DNA of 64,000 bases. It comes from Paenibacillus rhizophilus. GTDB taxonomy: Bacteria; Bacillota; Bacilli; Paenibacillales; Paenibacillaceae. A program made the translations under genes and the position numbers. Shown here piece after piece: positions 36,405 through 45,180 of this stretch; the first letter of the stretch is position 1; every line of letters begins with the position of its first letter. A model generated the notes under the pieces. It ran no database searches, was not told the origin of the DNA, and was given only the letters and a program-made list of their open reading frames with translations. The DNA lies in NCBI RefSeq assembly GCF_003854965.1, contig NZ_RQPI01000010.1:99860-163859 (forward strand), in the 5' to 3' direction.

Positions 36405-37375
36405 AAGAGCAGGTTTTTGTTTCTGTCGTTGTTTATGCTCATAATAATGAGTCAACGGTGGGTCATACACTGACTACGCTTGATCAACTGTTCGATAAAA
36501 ATTTCAAAAGTTATGAAATTATATTAGTAAACGACTACAGCCAGGATGAAACAGTTATTAAAGCAAGGGAAGCTATCAAACAAATCCATGGCGATACCAC
36601 CATAATTAACTTATCAAGAAAACATGGTATTGAACATGCGATGATGGCTGGTTTAAATAAATCTATGGGAGATTTTGTGTTCGAGATTGAGACTGCGACA
36701 ATAGACTATCCTGTTGAACTGCTCTATGAGCTTTTCCAGATAGCAACCAAAAAGGGATTCGATATTGTAGCTGCAACAGCAGGTTCAACAAGTTGGAAGT
36801 CCAGACTCTTTTACAAAATGCTTAATAATCTATCCTACATGAAATTATCTCTACAAACCGAAACCATCAGACTCGTAACTCGTAGAGCACTCAATTCCAT
36901 GCTGAATCTCAAAGAAAAGGTAAGATACCGCAAGGCTCTATATGAACTTACTGGATATTCCAAAAGTATCGTAACGTATCAATCCCTTTCCAAACCTAAA
37001 GGAAAGAAGCTGAACAGGGAGAATATATCACTGGCCATTGATGCTCTGGTTTCTTTCTCCAATGCTGGCTTAAAGGCCGCCCATTATTTAACATTTGCTT
37101 TCTTTGGATTCTCTATTTTTATGGGGGCCTACGCGCTCTATAATTATTTCTTTAATCAATCAGTTGTTGAAGGCTGGACAACATTAATGATTCTAATTTC
37201 TTTCGGTTTTGCCGGTTTGTTCTTTATATTCGGTGTAATTGGAGAGTATATTTCCAGAATTCTTACAGAAATTCAAAATCGACCATTCTACAGCACTAGC
37301 TCGGTTGAGATGTATAAAGAGAAAAGACAGCATCTCCAATTAGTAGAACGCAACAAAGATAATTTATCCGTTTAA
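36401..37375 (+). CDS. GT2 glycosyltransferase with two C-terminal membrane helices (GtrB/ArnC-like)
   Basis: This 324-residue protein has a GT-A domain (VSVVVYAHNNESTVGHTLTTLDQL, IILVNDYSQDETV) and two C-terminal helices (about 225-250 and 262-290) ending in FIFGVIGEYISRILTEIQNRP. This is the hallmark of polyprenyl-phosphate glycosyltransferases (GtrB, ArnC, DPMS group) that load a sugar onto the lipid carrier. Unusually, the expected DxD segment after the nucleotide-binding core reads FEIETATIDYP, without the canonical DAD/DxD. Activity may thus be altered, or the metal may be bound otherwise. It overlaps the FAD oxidoreductase gene by 4 bp and precedes an SDR gene by 15 bp, so the sugar it handles is probably made or changed by these neighbours. 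Confidence 0.82.
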   Translation: MKEQVFVSVVVYAHNNESTVGHTLTTLDQLFDKNFKSYEIILVNDYSQDETVIKAREAIKQIHGDTTIINLSRKHGIEHAMMAGLNKSMGDFVFEIETATIDYPVELLYELFQIATKKGFDIVAATAGSTSWKSRLFYKMLNNLSYMKLSLQTETIRLVTRRALNSMLNLKEKVRYRKALYELTGYSKSIVTYQSLSKPKGKKLNRENISLAIDALVSFSNAGLKAAHYLTFAFFGFSIFMGAYALYNYFFNQSVVEGWTTLMILISFGFAGLFFIFGVIGEYISRILTEIQNRPFYSTSSVEMYKEKRQHLQLVERNKDNLSV

Positions 37376-37390
37376 AGGAGAGGTTTTACT

Positions 37391-38167
37391 TTGACAAGTT
37401 GTCTGATAGGCTATACGGGTTATGTAGGATCCACACTGCTGAGAAGTACAGCATTTGACGATTTGTATAATTCTAAAAATGTGGATGATATAAAGGGGAA
37501 AGACTATGACCTCGTTGTTTGCGCTGCCGCCCCGGCAGTAAAATGGAAAGCCAATAAAAATCCTGAAGAAGATTTGCAGAACATTGAAAAGATTATAGGA
37601 AACTTAAAAACAATAACGGCAAAGAAATTTGTTCTAATCTCAACTGTTGATGTCTACAAGAATCCTATTGAAGTAGATGAAGAAACCGAAATCATTCCTG
37701 AAGAAGTAACGCCGTATGGGCGACATAGATTTTATTTGGAAGAATTTATACAAAAGAAATTTCCGAACCATCTTGTTATAAGACTTCCCGGATTATTTGG
37801 AGAGGGTTTGAAGAAAAATTTCATTTATGATCTTATTCATACCAATTGTCTGCATTTAACTCATCGCGATAGTCAATTTCAATTTTATAATATGGACTCG
37901 CTCTGGAATGACATTAAAACCGCTTTAAATCAATCCCTCTCGTTAGTGAATTTTGTTATAGAACCGGTCAGTGCGCATGAGGTAGCTGAGGCAGCCTTAA
38001 ATATTACATTTGATAATGTTACAGAGAATCCTCCAGTTTACTACGATATGCGCAGCAAATATAGCTATCTTTTTAACAATCATGAATCTGAAGGATATTT
38101 TAAAAATAAGAATGAAATCTTATCGGAAATAACGGCCTTTATATCGAAAGAGAGGGCTAAACTGTGA
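37391..38167 (+). CDS. NAD-dependent epimerase/dehydratase-like protein
   Basis: This 258-residue extended SDR protein is shorter than typical sugar epimerases (310-340). It has the Rossmann motif LIGYTGYVGSTLL, VVCAAAP, LISTVDVYKNP and the late RLPGLFGEGLKKNF. The catalytic YxxxK position reads YGRHR, so the usual lysine is an arginine, which may weaken or change activity. It lacks part of the normal C-terminal substrate domain. The start is TTG 37391 after AAAGGAGAGG. It overlaps the next gene by 4 bp (GTGA). A nucleotide-sugar or lipid-linked-sugar modification together with the FAD oxidoreductase is likely, but the substrate is unknown. Confidence 0.72.
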   Translation: MTSCLIGYTGYVGSTLLRSTAFDDLYNSKNVDDIKGKDYDLVVCAAAPAVKWKANKNPEEDLQNIEKIIGNLKTITAKKFVLISTVDVYKNPIEVDEETEIIPEEVTPYGRHRFYLEEFIQKKFPNHLVIRLPGLFGEGLKKNFIYDLIHTNCLHLTHRDSQFQFYNMDSLWNDIKTALNQSLSLVNFVIEPVSAHEVAEAALNITFDNVTENPPVYYDMRSKYSYLFNNHESEGYFKNKNEILSEITAFISKERAKL

Positions 38168-38979
38168 AGCTTTCTATCTCGAATATAGCTTGGGAAGCAG
38201 ATGATGAGGAACAAGTTATAAAGGTATTACAAAGCCGTAATGTTACAGGTATAGAAATTGCTCCAACAAAAAAGTGGCAATCACCTGTTGAGTGTACAGA
38301 GGAAGAACTTAACAATTATCGAGTAGAATGGGTAGAGCGTGGTTTTGAACCAGTTGCCATGCAGTCTCTTTTGTTTGGCCAACCCGATTTAATTTTATTT
38401 GGTGAAGAGAATAGCCGAGTCCAATTAATGGACTATTTGAAAAAGATTATTAGAGTTGCTGGGGTTCTAGGGACAAAGGCAATGGTATTTGGCTCGCCTA
38501 AAAACAGATTGGCAGGCAGTTTAAGCCCTACTAAAAGACTTGATATTGCTATTTCCTTTTTTTATGAATTAGGGCAAGTTGCTATGGAAAATGGTGTAGT
38601 TTTTTGTATCGAACCCAATCCATCACAATATGGGTGTGATTTTATTACCGATACAGCTCAAGGTGTTGAACTTGTAAAAGCAGTTAATCATCCAGGCTTT
38701 AAATTACATTTAGACGCTGCAGCAATGAACCTAAATGGTGAGAACTACTATGAATCCATAGAGAAAAGCTTGCCTTATTTAGCCCATTTTCATGTAAGTG
38801 AACCTTATTTAGGTTTAGTAGGATCCAGTGTTATAGAACATCATCAATCGATTGCCAAAGTGCTTAAGGATCTTCACTATAAAAAATTTATTTCAATCGA
38901 AATGAAGAGCGGCTTACTGTCATCTAATGCTGAGAGCGTTAAGAAAGCTGTTGACTTTGTGGGAGCAACGTATCTCTGA
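38164..38979 (+). CDS. Sugar phosphate isomerase/epimerase-like TIM-barrel protein
   Basis: This 271-residue protein belongs to the AP-endonuclease-2/xylose-isomerase-like TIM-barrel superfamily. Metal-binding segments are visible: CIEPNPSQYG (Glu), FKLHLDAAAM (His/Asp), HFHVSEP (His) and SIEMKS (late Glu). These enzymes isomerise, epimerise or dehydrate sugars and inositols. GTG 38164 overlaps the previous stop by 4 bp, so it is translationally coupled to the SDR gene. With the FAD oxidoreductase and SDR it could complete an oxidise-epimerise-reduce cycle on one sugar. Confidence 0.75.
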   Translation: MKLSISNIAWEADDEEQVIKVLQSRNVTGIEIAPTKKWQSPVECTEEELNNYRVEWVERGFEPVAMQSLLFGQPDLILFGEENSRVQLMDYLKKIIRVAGVLGTKAMVFGSPKNRLAGSLSPTKRLDIAISFFYELGQVAMENGVVFCIEPNPSQYGCDFITDTAQGVELVKAVNHPGFKLHLDAAAMNLNGENYYESIEKSLPYLAHFHVSEPYLGLVGSSVIEHHQSIAKVLKDLHYKKFISIEMKSGLLSSNAESVKKAVDFVGATYL

Positions 38980-38996
38980 TAGGGGGACTTCAAACA

Positions 38997-39818
38997 ATGA
39001 ATAAGGAAAATTGGCAAGTTCCTGATTATGTGGAAAATGAGCTGATCGATAGATCGAGGAATAAATACTGTGTGTGTATACCGGTCATTAATGAAGGGGA
39101 AAAGATACAAAAACAATTAAAGAAAATGGCAGCTTTATCCTCTAATATTGACATTATTATATTAGATGGCGGAAGTACGGATAATTCGTTGAACCTGCAG
39201 TTTTTAGAGGAAGTAGGAGTTAAAGCGCTTCTTGTGAAGAAGGATACAGGAAAATTAAGTGCACAGCTCCGAATGGGGTTTGCATATGCCCTTGAAAAAG
39301 GGTATGAAGGCATCATTACTGTAGACGGCAATAATAAGGACAGTGTCGAATCTATTCCGTCATTTATAGAAAAACTTGATGAAGGCTACGATTTTGTACA
39401 GGGTTCGAGATATGTTCCTGGGGGCAGTGAAATTAACACACCTTTATCCAGGAAGCTTGCCATAAAACTGATCCATGCACCAGTCATTTCTTTAATTGCA
39501 GGTTTTCGCTACACAGATACGACCAATGGGTTCAGAGCCCATTCAAGGAGTTTTTTATTGGACCCTAAAGTTCAGCCGTTTAGAAATATATTTAGTACTT
39601 ATGAACTGCTGGCTTATTTGTCAGTCAGAAGTTCCAGATTAAGATTCAGAGTGATAGAAATTCCTGTGACCAGAGCTTACCCCAAAGGGAAGATCCCTAC
39701 TAAAATCAGCCCTTTAAGGGGTAATATGCTGCTCATGAAAATATTGTTTAATTTGGCACTAAAAAAATATAATCCTGAGTCTAATGTGGAATATCAAAAA
39801 GGGGCACAATCGCTTTAA
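38997..39818 (+). CDS. GT2 glycosyltransferase, DPM-synthase-like
   Basis: This 273-residue protein has a GT-A domain resembling dolichol-phosphate mannosyltransferases: CVCIPVINEGEKIQKQLKKM, IDIIILDGGSTDNS, IITVDGNNKDSVESIP (acid-containing metal site), FVQGSRYVPGG and TNGFRAHSRSF. It has no C-terminal membrane helices. AGGGGG precedes the ATG by 10 nt. It is the last gene of the AT-rich block before rfbB. The specific sugar is unknown; it may act on the lipid carrier or a soluble acceptor. Confidence 0.82.
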   Translation: MNKENWQVPDYVENELIDRSRNKYCVCIPVINEGEKIQKQLKKMAALSSNIDIIILDGGSTDNSLNLQFLEEVGVKALLVKKDTGKLSAQLRMGFAYALEKGYEGIITVDGNNKDSVESIPSFIEKLDEGYDFVQGSRYVPGGSEINTPLSRKLAIKLIHAPVISLIAGFRYTDTTNGFRAHSRSFLLDPKVQPFRNIFSTYELLAYLSVRSSRLRFRVIEIPVTRAYPKGKIPTKISPLRGNMLLMKILFNLALKKYNPESNVEYQKGAQSL

Positions 39819-39955
39819 ATAAATAGCATAATATGCATTTTAGTGGCAACCTATTTATAAACAGCAGTAAACGAAATTCATTTCATCACACATGAGTGTT
39901 GTATAAGATAAATATTAAAAAAATATATCTGATGAAACAAAGGTGGGTTAACTAA

Positions 39956-40978
39956 ATGAAACTCCTCGTCACCGGCGGAGCCGGGTTTATCGGAAGCAAT
40001 TTTGTTATGTATATGCTGCAGCAGCATCCCGATTATCAAATCGTTAATGTGGATGCTCTTACGTATGCAGGGAATTTGGAGAACTTGAAATCGGTCGAGA
40101 GTCATCCGAACTACACGTTTGTAAAAGCGGATATTACGGATGTTCAAGCGATGGACGCATTGATCGGCCAGGGTGTGGATGTGGTCGTGAATTTTGCGGC
40201 GGAGTCTCATGTGGACCGGAGTATTTTGGAGCCGGATGTGTTTGTGAAGACGAACGTGCTCGGGACTCAGGTGCTGCTTGACGCGGCCAAAAAGCATAAA
40301 GTCACCAAGTTTGTACAAGTTTCGACCGATGAGGTGTACGGTACGCTTGGGGCGACCGGTCTGTTTACGGAAGAGACCCCGCTGACGCCGAACAGTCCTT
40401 ATTCCGCCAGCAAGGCGGGTGGAGATTTGCTGGTGCGCGCTTATCATGAAACGTTCGGCCTGCCGGTTAATATTACGCGCTGCTCGAACAACTATGGCCC
40501 GTACCAGTTCCCGGAGAAGCTTATTCCGCTGATGATCTCCCGCGCTCTGGCTGACGGGGCGCTGCCGGTATACGGCGACGGCTTGAACATTCGCGATTGG
40601 CTCTACGTGGAAGATCATTGCAGCGCGATTGATCTGGTTATTCACAAGGGTGTACTGGGTGAGGTGTACAACATTGGCGGAAATAATGAGCGGACGAACG
40701 TGCATATCGTCAAGACGATTTTGCAGGAACTCGGCAAGCCGGAATCGCTGATTACGTATGTGCAGGACCGTCCGGGGCATGACCGCCGCTACGGCATTGA
40801 CCCAACGAAGATTACGAACGAGCTTGGATGGAAGCCGAAGCATACCTTTGAAACGGGGATCAAAGAAACGATCCAGTGGTATTTGAACAATAAAGAATGG
40901 TGGACACGCATCCAGTCCGGTGAATACCAGAAGTATGCCGAAAAGCAATACGGCAGCCGCTTGGGAGATGCCCTGTAA
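39956..40978 (+). CDS. rfbB: dTDP-glucose 4,6-dehydratase
   Basis: This 340-residue enzyme carries out the second step of dTDP-L-rhamnose synthesis. Features: the Rossmann start LLVTGGAGFIGSNFVMYML, NFAAESHVDRSI, QVSTDEVYG with the catalytic Asp/Glu region, YSASKAGGD (YxxxK), and NNYGPYQFPEKLIPLMI. Length is normal. AAGGTGGG precedes the ATG. Its stop overlaps the rfbD start by one base (TAATG). Its composition is host-like, in sharp contrast with the AT-rich genes on both sides. Confidence 0.97.
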   Translation: MKLLVTGGAGFIGSNFVMYMLQQHPDYQIVNVDALTYAGNLENLKSVESHPNYTFVKADITDVQAMDALIGQGVDVVVNFAAESHVDRSILEPDVFVKTNVLGTQVLLDAAKKHKVTKFVQVSTDEVYGTLGATGLFTEETPLTPNSPYSASKAGGDLLVRAYHETFGLPVNITRCSNNYGPYQFPEKLIPLMISRALADGALPVYGDGLNIRDWLYVEDHCSAIDLVIHKGVLGEVYNIGGNNERTNVHIVKTILQELGKPESLITYVQDRPGHDRRYGIDPTKITNELGWKPKHTFETGIKETIQWYLNNKEWWTRIQSGEYQKYAEKQYGSRLGDAL

Positions 40979-41847
40979 TGGCGAAGAAGATTCTGGTGAC
41001 GGGGGCGGCGGGACAACTCGGCCGGGATGTGGTGCTGCTGCTGGAGAGACGGGGGTATGAGGTGCTGGCTTGCGACCGGCAGGAGATGGATATTACCGAT
41101 CTCGACCAGTGCAGCAAGATTATTGGAGAATTCGGCCCAGAAGCCGTTATACACTGCGCCGCGCATACGGCAGTGGACGCCGCAGAGACGGATATTGACG
41201 CTGCATACTTGATCAATGCTGTGGGCACGCGCAATGTTGCGCTTGCATCGGAGAAAGTCGGCGCCAAGCTGGTTTATATCAGTACGGATTATGTGTTCGA
41301 CGGACAAGGAAGCCAGCCGTATCATGAATACGACAACACGGATCCCAAGAGTATCTATGGCAAGTCCAAACGAGCCGGAGAAATTATGGTGCAAACTCTG
41401 TCTTCAAAGTATTTCATTGTCCGCACTTCCTGGGTGTATGGAAAGTACGGGAGTAATTTTGTGAAAACGATGCTTAAGCTTGGCCAGGAAAAACCGATGC
41501 TTCAGGTCGTGGACGACCAGAAGGGTTCACCGACGTATACGGTGGATTTGGCGAATTTCCTGTTGGAATTGATTGGGACGGAAAAGTATGGGGTTTACCA
41601 TGCCTCCAATAGTGAAGCTTGTACGTGGTATGAGTTTACCCAGGCGATTTTTGCCGAGGCGGAGGAGATTCTGGGACTCAAGTTTACCGCCAAGCTGGAG
41701 CCGTGTACGACGGAACAGTTTCTGCGTCCCGCTCCGCGTCCGCGCAATTCGGTGATGGAGCATTTGTCGATACGGACGAACGGATTTCAGGATATACGGC
41801 CGTGGCGGGAAGGTCTCAGAAGTTTCCTTCTAGAGCTAAAAGTGTAA
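40978..41847 (+). CDS. rfbD: dTDP-4-dehydrorhamnose reductase
   Basis: This 289-residue enzyme performs the last step of dTDP-L-rhamnose synthesis. Features: ILVTGAAGQLGRDVV, ITDLDQCSKIIGEFGPEAVIHCAAHTAVDAAE, YISTDYVFDG, YGKSKRAGE (YxxxK) and VRTSWVYGKYGSNFVKTM. It is fused in translation to rfbB by a TAATG overlap and followed by a strong terminator, so rfbBD is a self-contained unit within the foreign-looking glycan locus. Confidence 0.97.
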   Translation: MAKKILVTGAAGQLGRDVVLLLERRGYEVLACDRQEMDITDLDQCSKIIGEFGPEAVIHCAAHTAVDAAETDIDAAYLINAVGTRNVALASEKVGAKLVYISTDYVFDGQGSQPYHEYDNTDPKSIYGKSKRAGEIMVQTLSSKYFIVRTSWVYGKYGSNFVKTMLKLGQEKPMLQVVDDQKGSPTYTVDLANFLLELIGTEKYGVYHASNSEACTWYEFTQAIFAEAEEILGLKFTAKLEPCTTEQFLRPAPRPRNSVMEHLSIRTNGFQDIRPWREGLRSFLLELKV

Positions 41848-41854
41848 GGAGCTC

Positions 41855-41895
41855 AACTCCCGCATCATTCATAATGATACGGGAGTTTTATTTGC
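41855..41895 (+). terminator. Terminator after rfbD
   Basis: AACTCCCG (41855-41862) pairs with CGGGAGTT (41880-41887), with an inner ATCATT/AATGAT stem, followed by TTATTT. Confidence 0.85.
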
Positions 41896-41937
41896 ATATT
41901 ATACTGCCAATTATTTCTGGAATTGAAGGGGATGTTG

Positions 41938-44900
41938 TTGTTGTTTGAGATTTTTAGGAAAAAATTGGTAATGGTATATAAATCTCCAAAAAAAATGTTA
42001 GTTTCCGTGTCAGCTTCAGCTCTTTTATTCTCATTATTACTAGCTTTAATATGTGTGAAAAGCGTATTAATATATAAGCCTAATATAAAGAACTTTTCAG
42101 ATCATATTATGTCTTCTGCTACGGCTGCTAATCTGGATATAGCTGGCCGCATAAATACATATATTATCTTTTTAACCGGTTTGATTTTAATTGCAGCCTT
42201 CTTTTTCCTTGTAATATATAGAATGGTTATTAACAGGTGTAATGATAGTACATTACCTTTTATTCGCCTAATAACTGATCTTTCATTTATAGGAATAGTG
42301 GGTGTAGTAACAAGCATTTTATCTGCTGGACAAGATTTAGCTCTTTTCTTTATTGGAGAAGTCATTTTATTAGGGTGGATCTATATTAGGTTTTTTTACG
42401 ACAGAAATATAGAATTAAGTATGTTTGTTTGGTATATATTCATGGCCATCCCACTTAGTTTATTCGTATGGGTTGTTTCAAAAAAGCTTCATTTATTGGA
42501 TCGTTTACTAATTATAAATCTTGTAAAAAATTTAGAATTAAATATCGATGTCTTATATGTTATGTTAGTATGCTTCATATCAAGCACAATCTTGCTTTTT
42601 GTATGTGAGAAGTTATTTAAGCATGTCAGAGATAAAACAAATATAGAAGATGAGAGATTGAAAAATATAATGTTTATAGCCGGTATACCGGTTATGTTAA
42701 CTGGAATCCTACAACCAATAATGCTTGAAGTACTAAATATATTCAATAAAAGATTCGGCATAATAACGAATAGATCACTTTTAATGTATTGTATATTATT
42801 CGCTATATGTTTGATCTTATTTATGATCATCTTCTTTTTTTTCAGAAATGATGAAAAATGGTTAAATATAGATAGAAAGAAATTGTTGTACAAGATTTAT
42901 ATCCCGATTATTTTGGCTTCAGTTGCTTTTATGATAGCACAACCAAGTCGAGTAGCTGGTGTAGGCAAAGAGTATTTTGAAATGGCTAATCATGGATTAG
43001 CGATTGATCAATTCTTTAAATATGGAAGCATCCCTATAATTGAAAATTATGATGCCCATATGCTCTATAATCAAGTGTTTGCTTACTTATATTCTTTTGT
43101 TAATGGGTATGAACCATGGGCGGCCTTTTTGTATGATAAGTATGTGGTAGTTATATATATACTCCTTGTGTATTATTTATTAAAGAATCTTATTGGGGAG
43201 ATTAATTCATTTTTCTTTATTTTTACATTTCCTTTATTGGAGAATTTATTTAACATATTATACTTATTCTCGGGGATTATAGTTTTTTTTATTTACAGAT
43301 GCGTTAAAGATGGTTCTATTTTTAATAATACTAAGTTCTGGCTGGCTGCAACATTCTTATGTATCTATAGACTTGACTTGGGTGTTGGAGCAATTATTAG
43401 CGGAGTGATTACCTATATAATTAGTTGTTTCATTTACAGGCAACGTTATTCGAAAATACTTAAATTTTTAGGTTCGGGTGTGATAATTATTTTCTCGGGG
43501 ATAATTCTCTTTGTAGTATTATGTTTGATAAAGGGAGTATCTCCGGCGGACAGAGTTGTTGAATTTGTAAAACTATGCCAATCAAATCAAAACTGGGCTT
43601 ATATTAGTGTAGGAGATTATAATTTAATAGCTTATACAGTAGTCTATTACTTATTGCCTATTTTGATATTAGTAATCTCATTAATTACTATTGGGAAATT
43701 TACAGTCTTACAAGATGAGGCACTTAAAGTAAATCAACAGAATTTAATAATGTTTTTCTATTTCTCATTTTTTTATTTGGCAAATATCTCAAGGGGGATT
43801 GTGCGGCACTCTCTAGTTGAAGGTAGTATAACTCATGCGTTAGGAACATTTTCATTAGCCATTTTATCGTACATGATAATTAGATTTGGTTATAAAGGTA
43901 AAATAGTCATCTTTTTAATAACTTCCATTATTACTATTGCATTGATTAATATAAATATGATTACGCTGAAAGGAAGTATATCTGTAACAACTAAAGCAAT
44001 AACATCAACCAATTATTATCAACAATACACAAATTCATTTGACTTTAATGGATCTCGAGTTAGAGGAGAACTTTCGGATGCGACTCAGCTTAAAGACATA
44101 TTAGACGCTACATTGAAGAAAGATGAGACATATTTTGATTTCTCGTCAACTAATTATTTCCATGCTTTAGTTAATCGAAAAAATCCTATCTATGCAAATC
44201 AATCTCCACTAATGATTAGTGATGATACAACACAAAAACTAGCTTTGAAAGAAATTAAATTGAACAATCCCTCATACGTCCTGATGCCGATTGGAGGGAG
44301 GCTAGGAAGTAGTATTGACAATATTTCTGTTGATTTTAAGTACTATATGCTTTCTGAATATATATACGAGAATTACACCCCTTTTATTAGGTTGGCCAAT
44401 TTTGATCTTTATGTATTAAAATCAAAAAAAGATATTTATCATGATAAGTTAGTGGAAAAAGGATTATTTTCTAATGTTATAGAAGATCAACCTGAAGTTT
44501 GGGTGAGGGACATTGGGGATATTCCTTTATTATGGGCTGAACGGGATGGGAATGGTGCATTTCTAAAGGCCTCATCTCTTATTTATCCAATAATTAACTT
44601 CTATCAATTTTCCGTCGATACACAAGAGAAAATCATGGAACAACCATTATTCATAATATTAGAAATAGAAAGTGAAGCAAATCAACGTGCTGCAATCGAA
44701 TTAAATTCTAAGAATAAGGATAAATTGGGGGAGTTTTTATTCAATATATCCAAAGGTAAACATAGCTATGCAATTCGCTTGAGTACAGATTATAAGTGGT
44801 GGAACAACAAAGTGGATAATTTATCCTTCTTGTTTGAATCAAAGGTGTCAATAAGTAAAATGTTGTATTATAATGATGTAAAAGGTAAATATTATTCTAT

Positions 44901-45180
44901 AAATCCAGAGTCTAATCTACAGCTGAAATTATCAAATTTATCTGATGAACACTGGATTAACGGTATTGGAAAGGATAACTTTACACTATTATTTGATGCT
45001 ACATTTAATAATTTAGAGCAATTAAGAGTAGGAAATAAATTAGTATTTAAAGATGGAAGAAAGGTTACAATTACTTCAGTAAACATTTCTGGGGCATACA
45101 TTCATGTCTTAATTGGACAAAAGTTGGACGCTTATTCCGATATTGCTTCATTTCCGAATTCAATCGGCGTAAATGAATAA
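41938..45180 (+). CDS. Very large membrane protein with extracellular C-terminal region, unknown function
   Basis: I do not recognise this 1080-residue protein as a whole. The first 690 residues contain about 16-18 membrane helices with mostly short loops. The last 370 residues are soluble and beta-rich. That part includes LGEFLFNISKGKHSYAIRL...FESKVSISKMLYY, a probable diverged copy of the cluster's recurrent module. It ends with a segment (LSDEHWINGIGKDNFTLLFD...VGNKLVFKDGRKVTITSVNISGAYIHVLIG) that reads like a known terminal beta domain of surface-glycan membrane enzymes. A GT-C-type transferase or a polymerase is possible but no catalytic motif is clear. AAGGGG lies 6 nt before TTG 41938; neighbouring TTG/ATG codons are alternatives. 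Strongly AT-rich. Confidence 0.7.
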   Translation: MLFEIFRKKLVMVYKSPKKMLVSVSASALLFSLLLALICVKSVLIYKPNIKNFSDHIMSSATAANLDIAGRINTYIIFLTGLILIAAFFFLVIYRMVINRCNDSTLPFIRLITDLSFIGIVGVVTSILSAGQDLALFFIGEVILLGWIYIRFFYDRNIELSMFVWYIFMAIPLSLFVWVVSKKLHLLDRLLIINLVKNLELNIDVLYVMLVCFISSTILLFVCEKLFKHVRDKTNIEDERLKNIMFIAGIPVMLTGILQPIMLEVLNIFNKRFGIITNRSLLMYCILFAICLILFMIIFFFFRNDEKWLNIDRKKLLYKIYIPIILASVAFMIAQPSRVAGVGKEYFEMANHGLAIDQFFKYGSIPIIENYDAHMLYNQVFAYLYSFVNGYEPWAAFLYDKYVVVIYILLVYYLLKNLIGEINSFFFIFTFPLLENLFNILYLFSGIIVFFIYRCVKDGSIFNNTKFWLAATFLCIYRLDLGVGAIISGVITYIISCFIYRQRYSKILKFLGSGVIIIFSGIILFVVLCLIKGVSPADRVVEFVKLCQSNQNWAYISVGDYNLIAYTVVYYLLPILILVISLITIGKFTVLQDEALKVNQQNLIMFFYFSFFYLANISRGIVRHSLVEGSITHALGTFSLAILSYMIIRFGYKGKIVIFLITSIITIALININMITLKGSISVTTKAITSTNYYQQYTNSFDFNGSRVRGELSDATQLKDILDATLKKDETYFDFSSTNYFHALVNRKNPIYANQSPLMISDDTTQKLALKEIKLNNPSYVLMPIGGRLGSSIDNISVDFKYYMLSEYIYENYTPFIRLANFDLYVLKSKKDIYHDKLVEKGLFSNVIEDQPEVWVRDIGDIPLLWAERDGNGAFLKASSLIYPIINFYQFSVDTQEKIMEQPLFIILEIESEANQRAAIELNSKNKDKLGEFLFNISKGKHSYAIRLSTDYKWWNNKVDNLSFLFESKVSISKMLYYNDVKGKYYSINPESNLQLKLSNLSDEHWINGIGKDNFTLLFDATFNNLEQLRVGNKLVFKDGRKVTITSVNISGAYIHVLIGQKLDAYSDIASFPNSIGVNE

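Noticed and set aside
39878..40948. 356-codon minus-strand frame
   Set aside because: Antisense shadow of rfbB.
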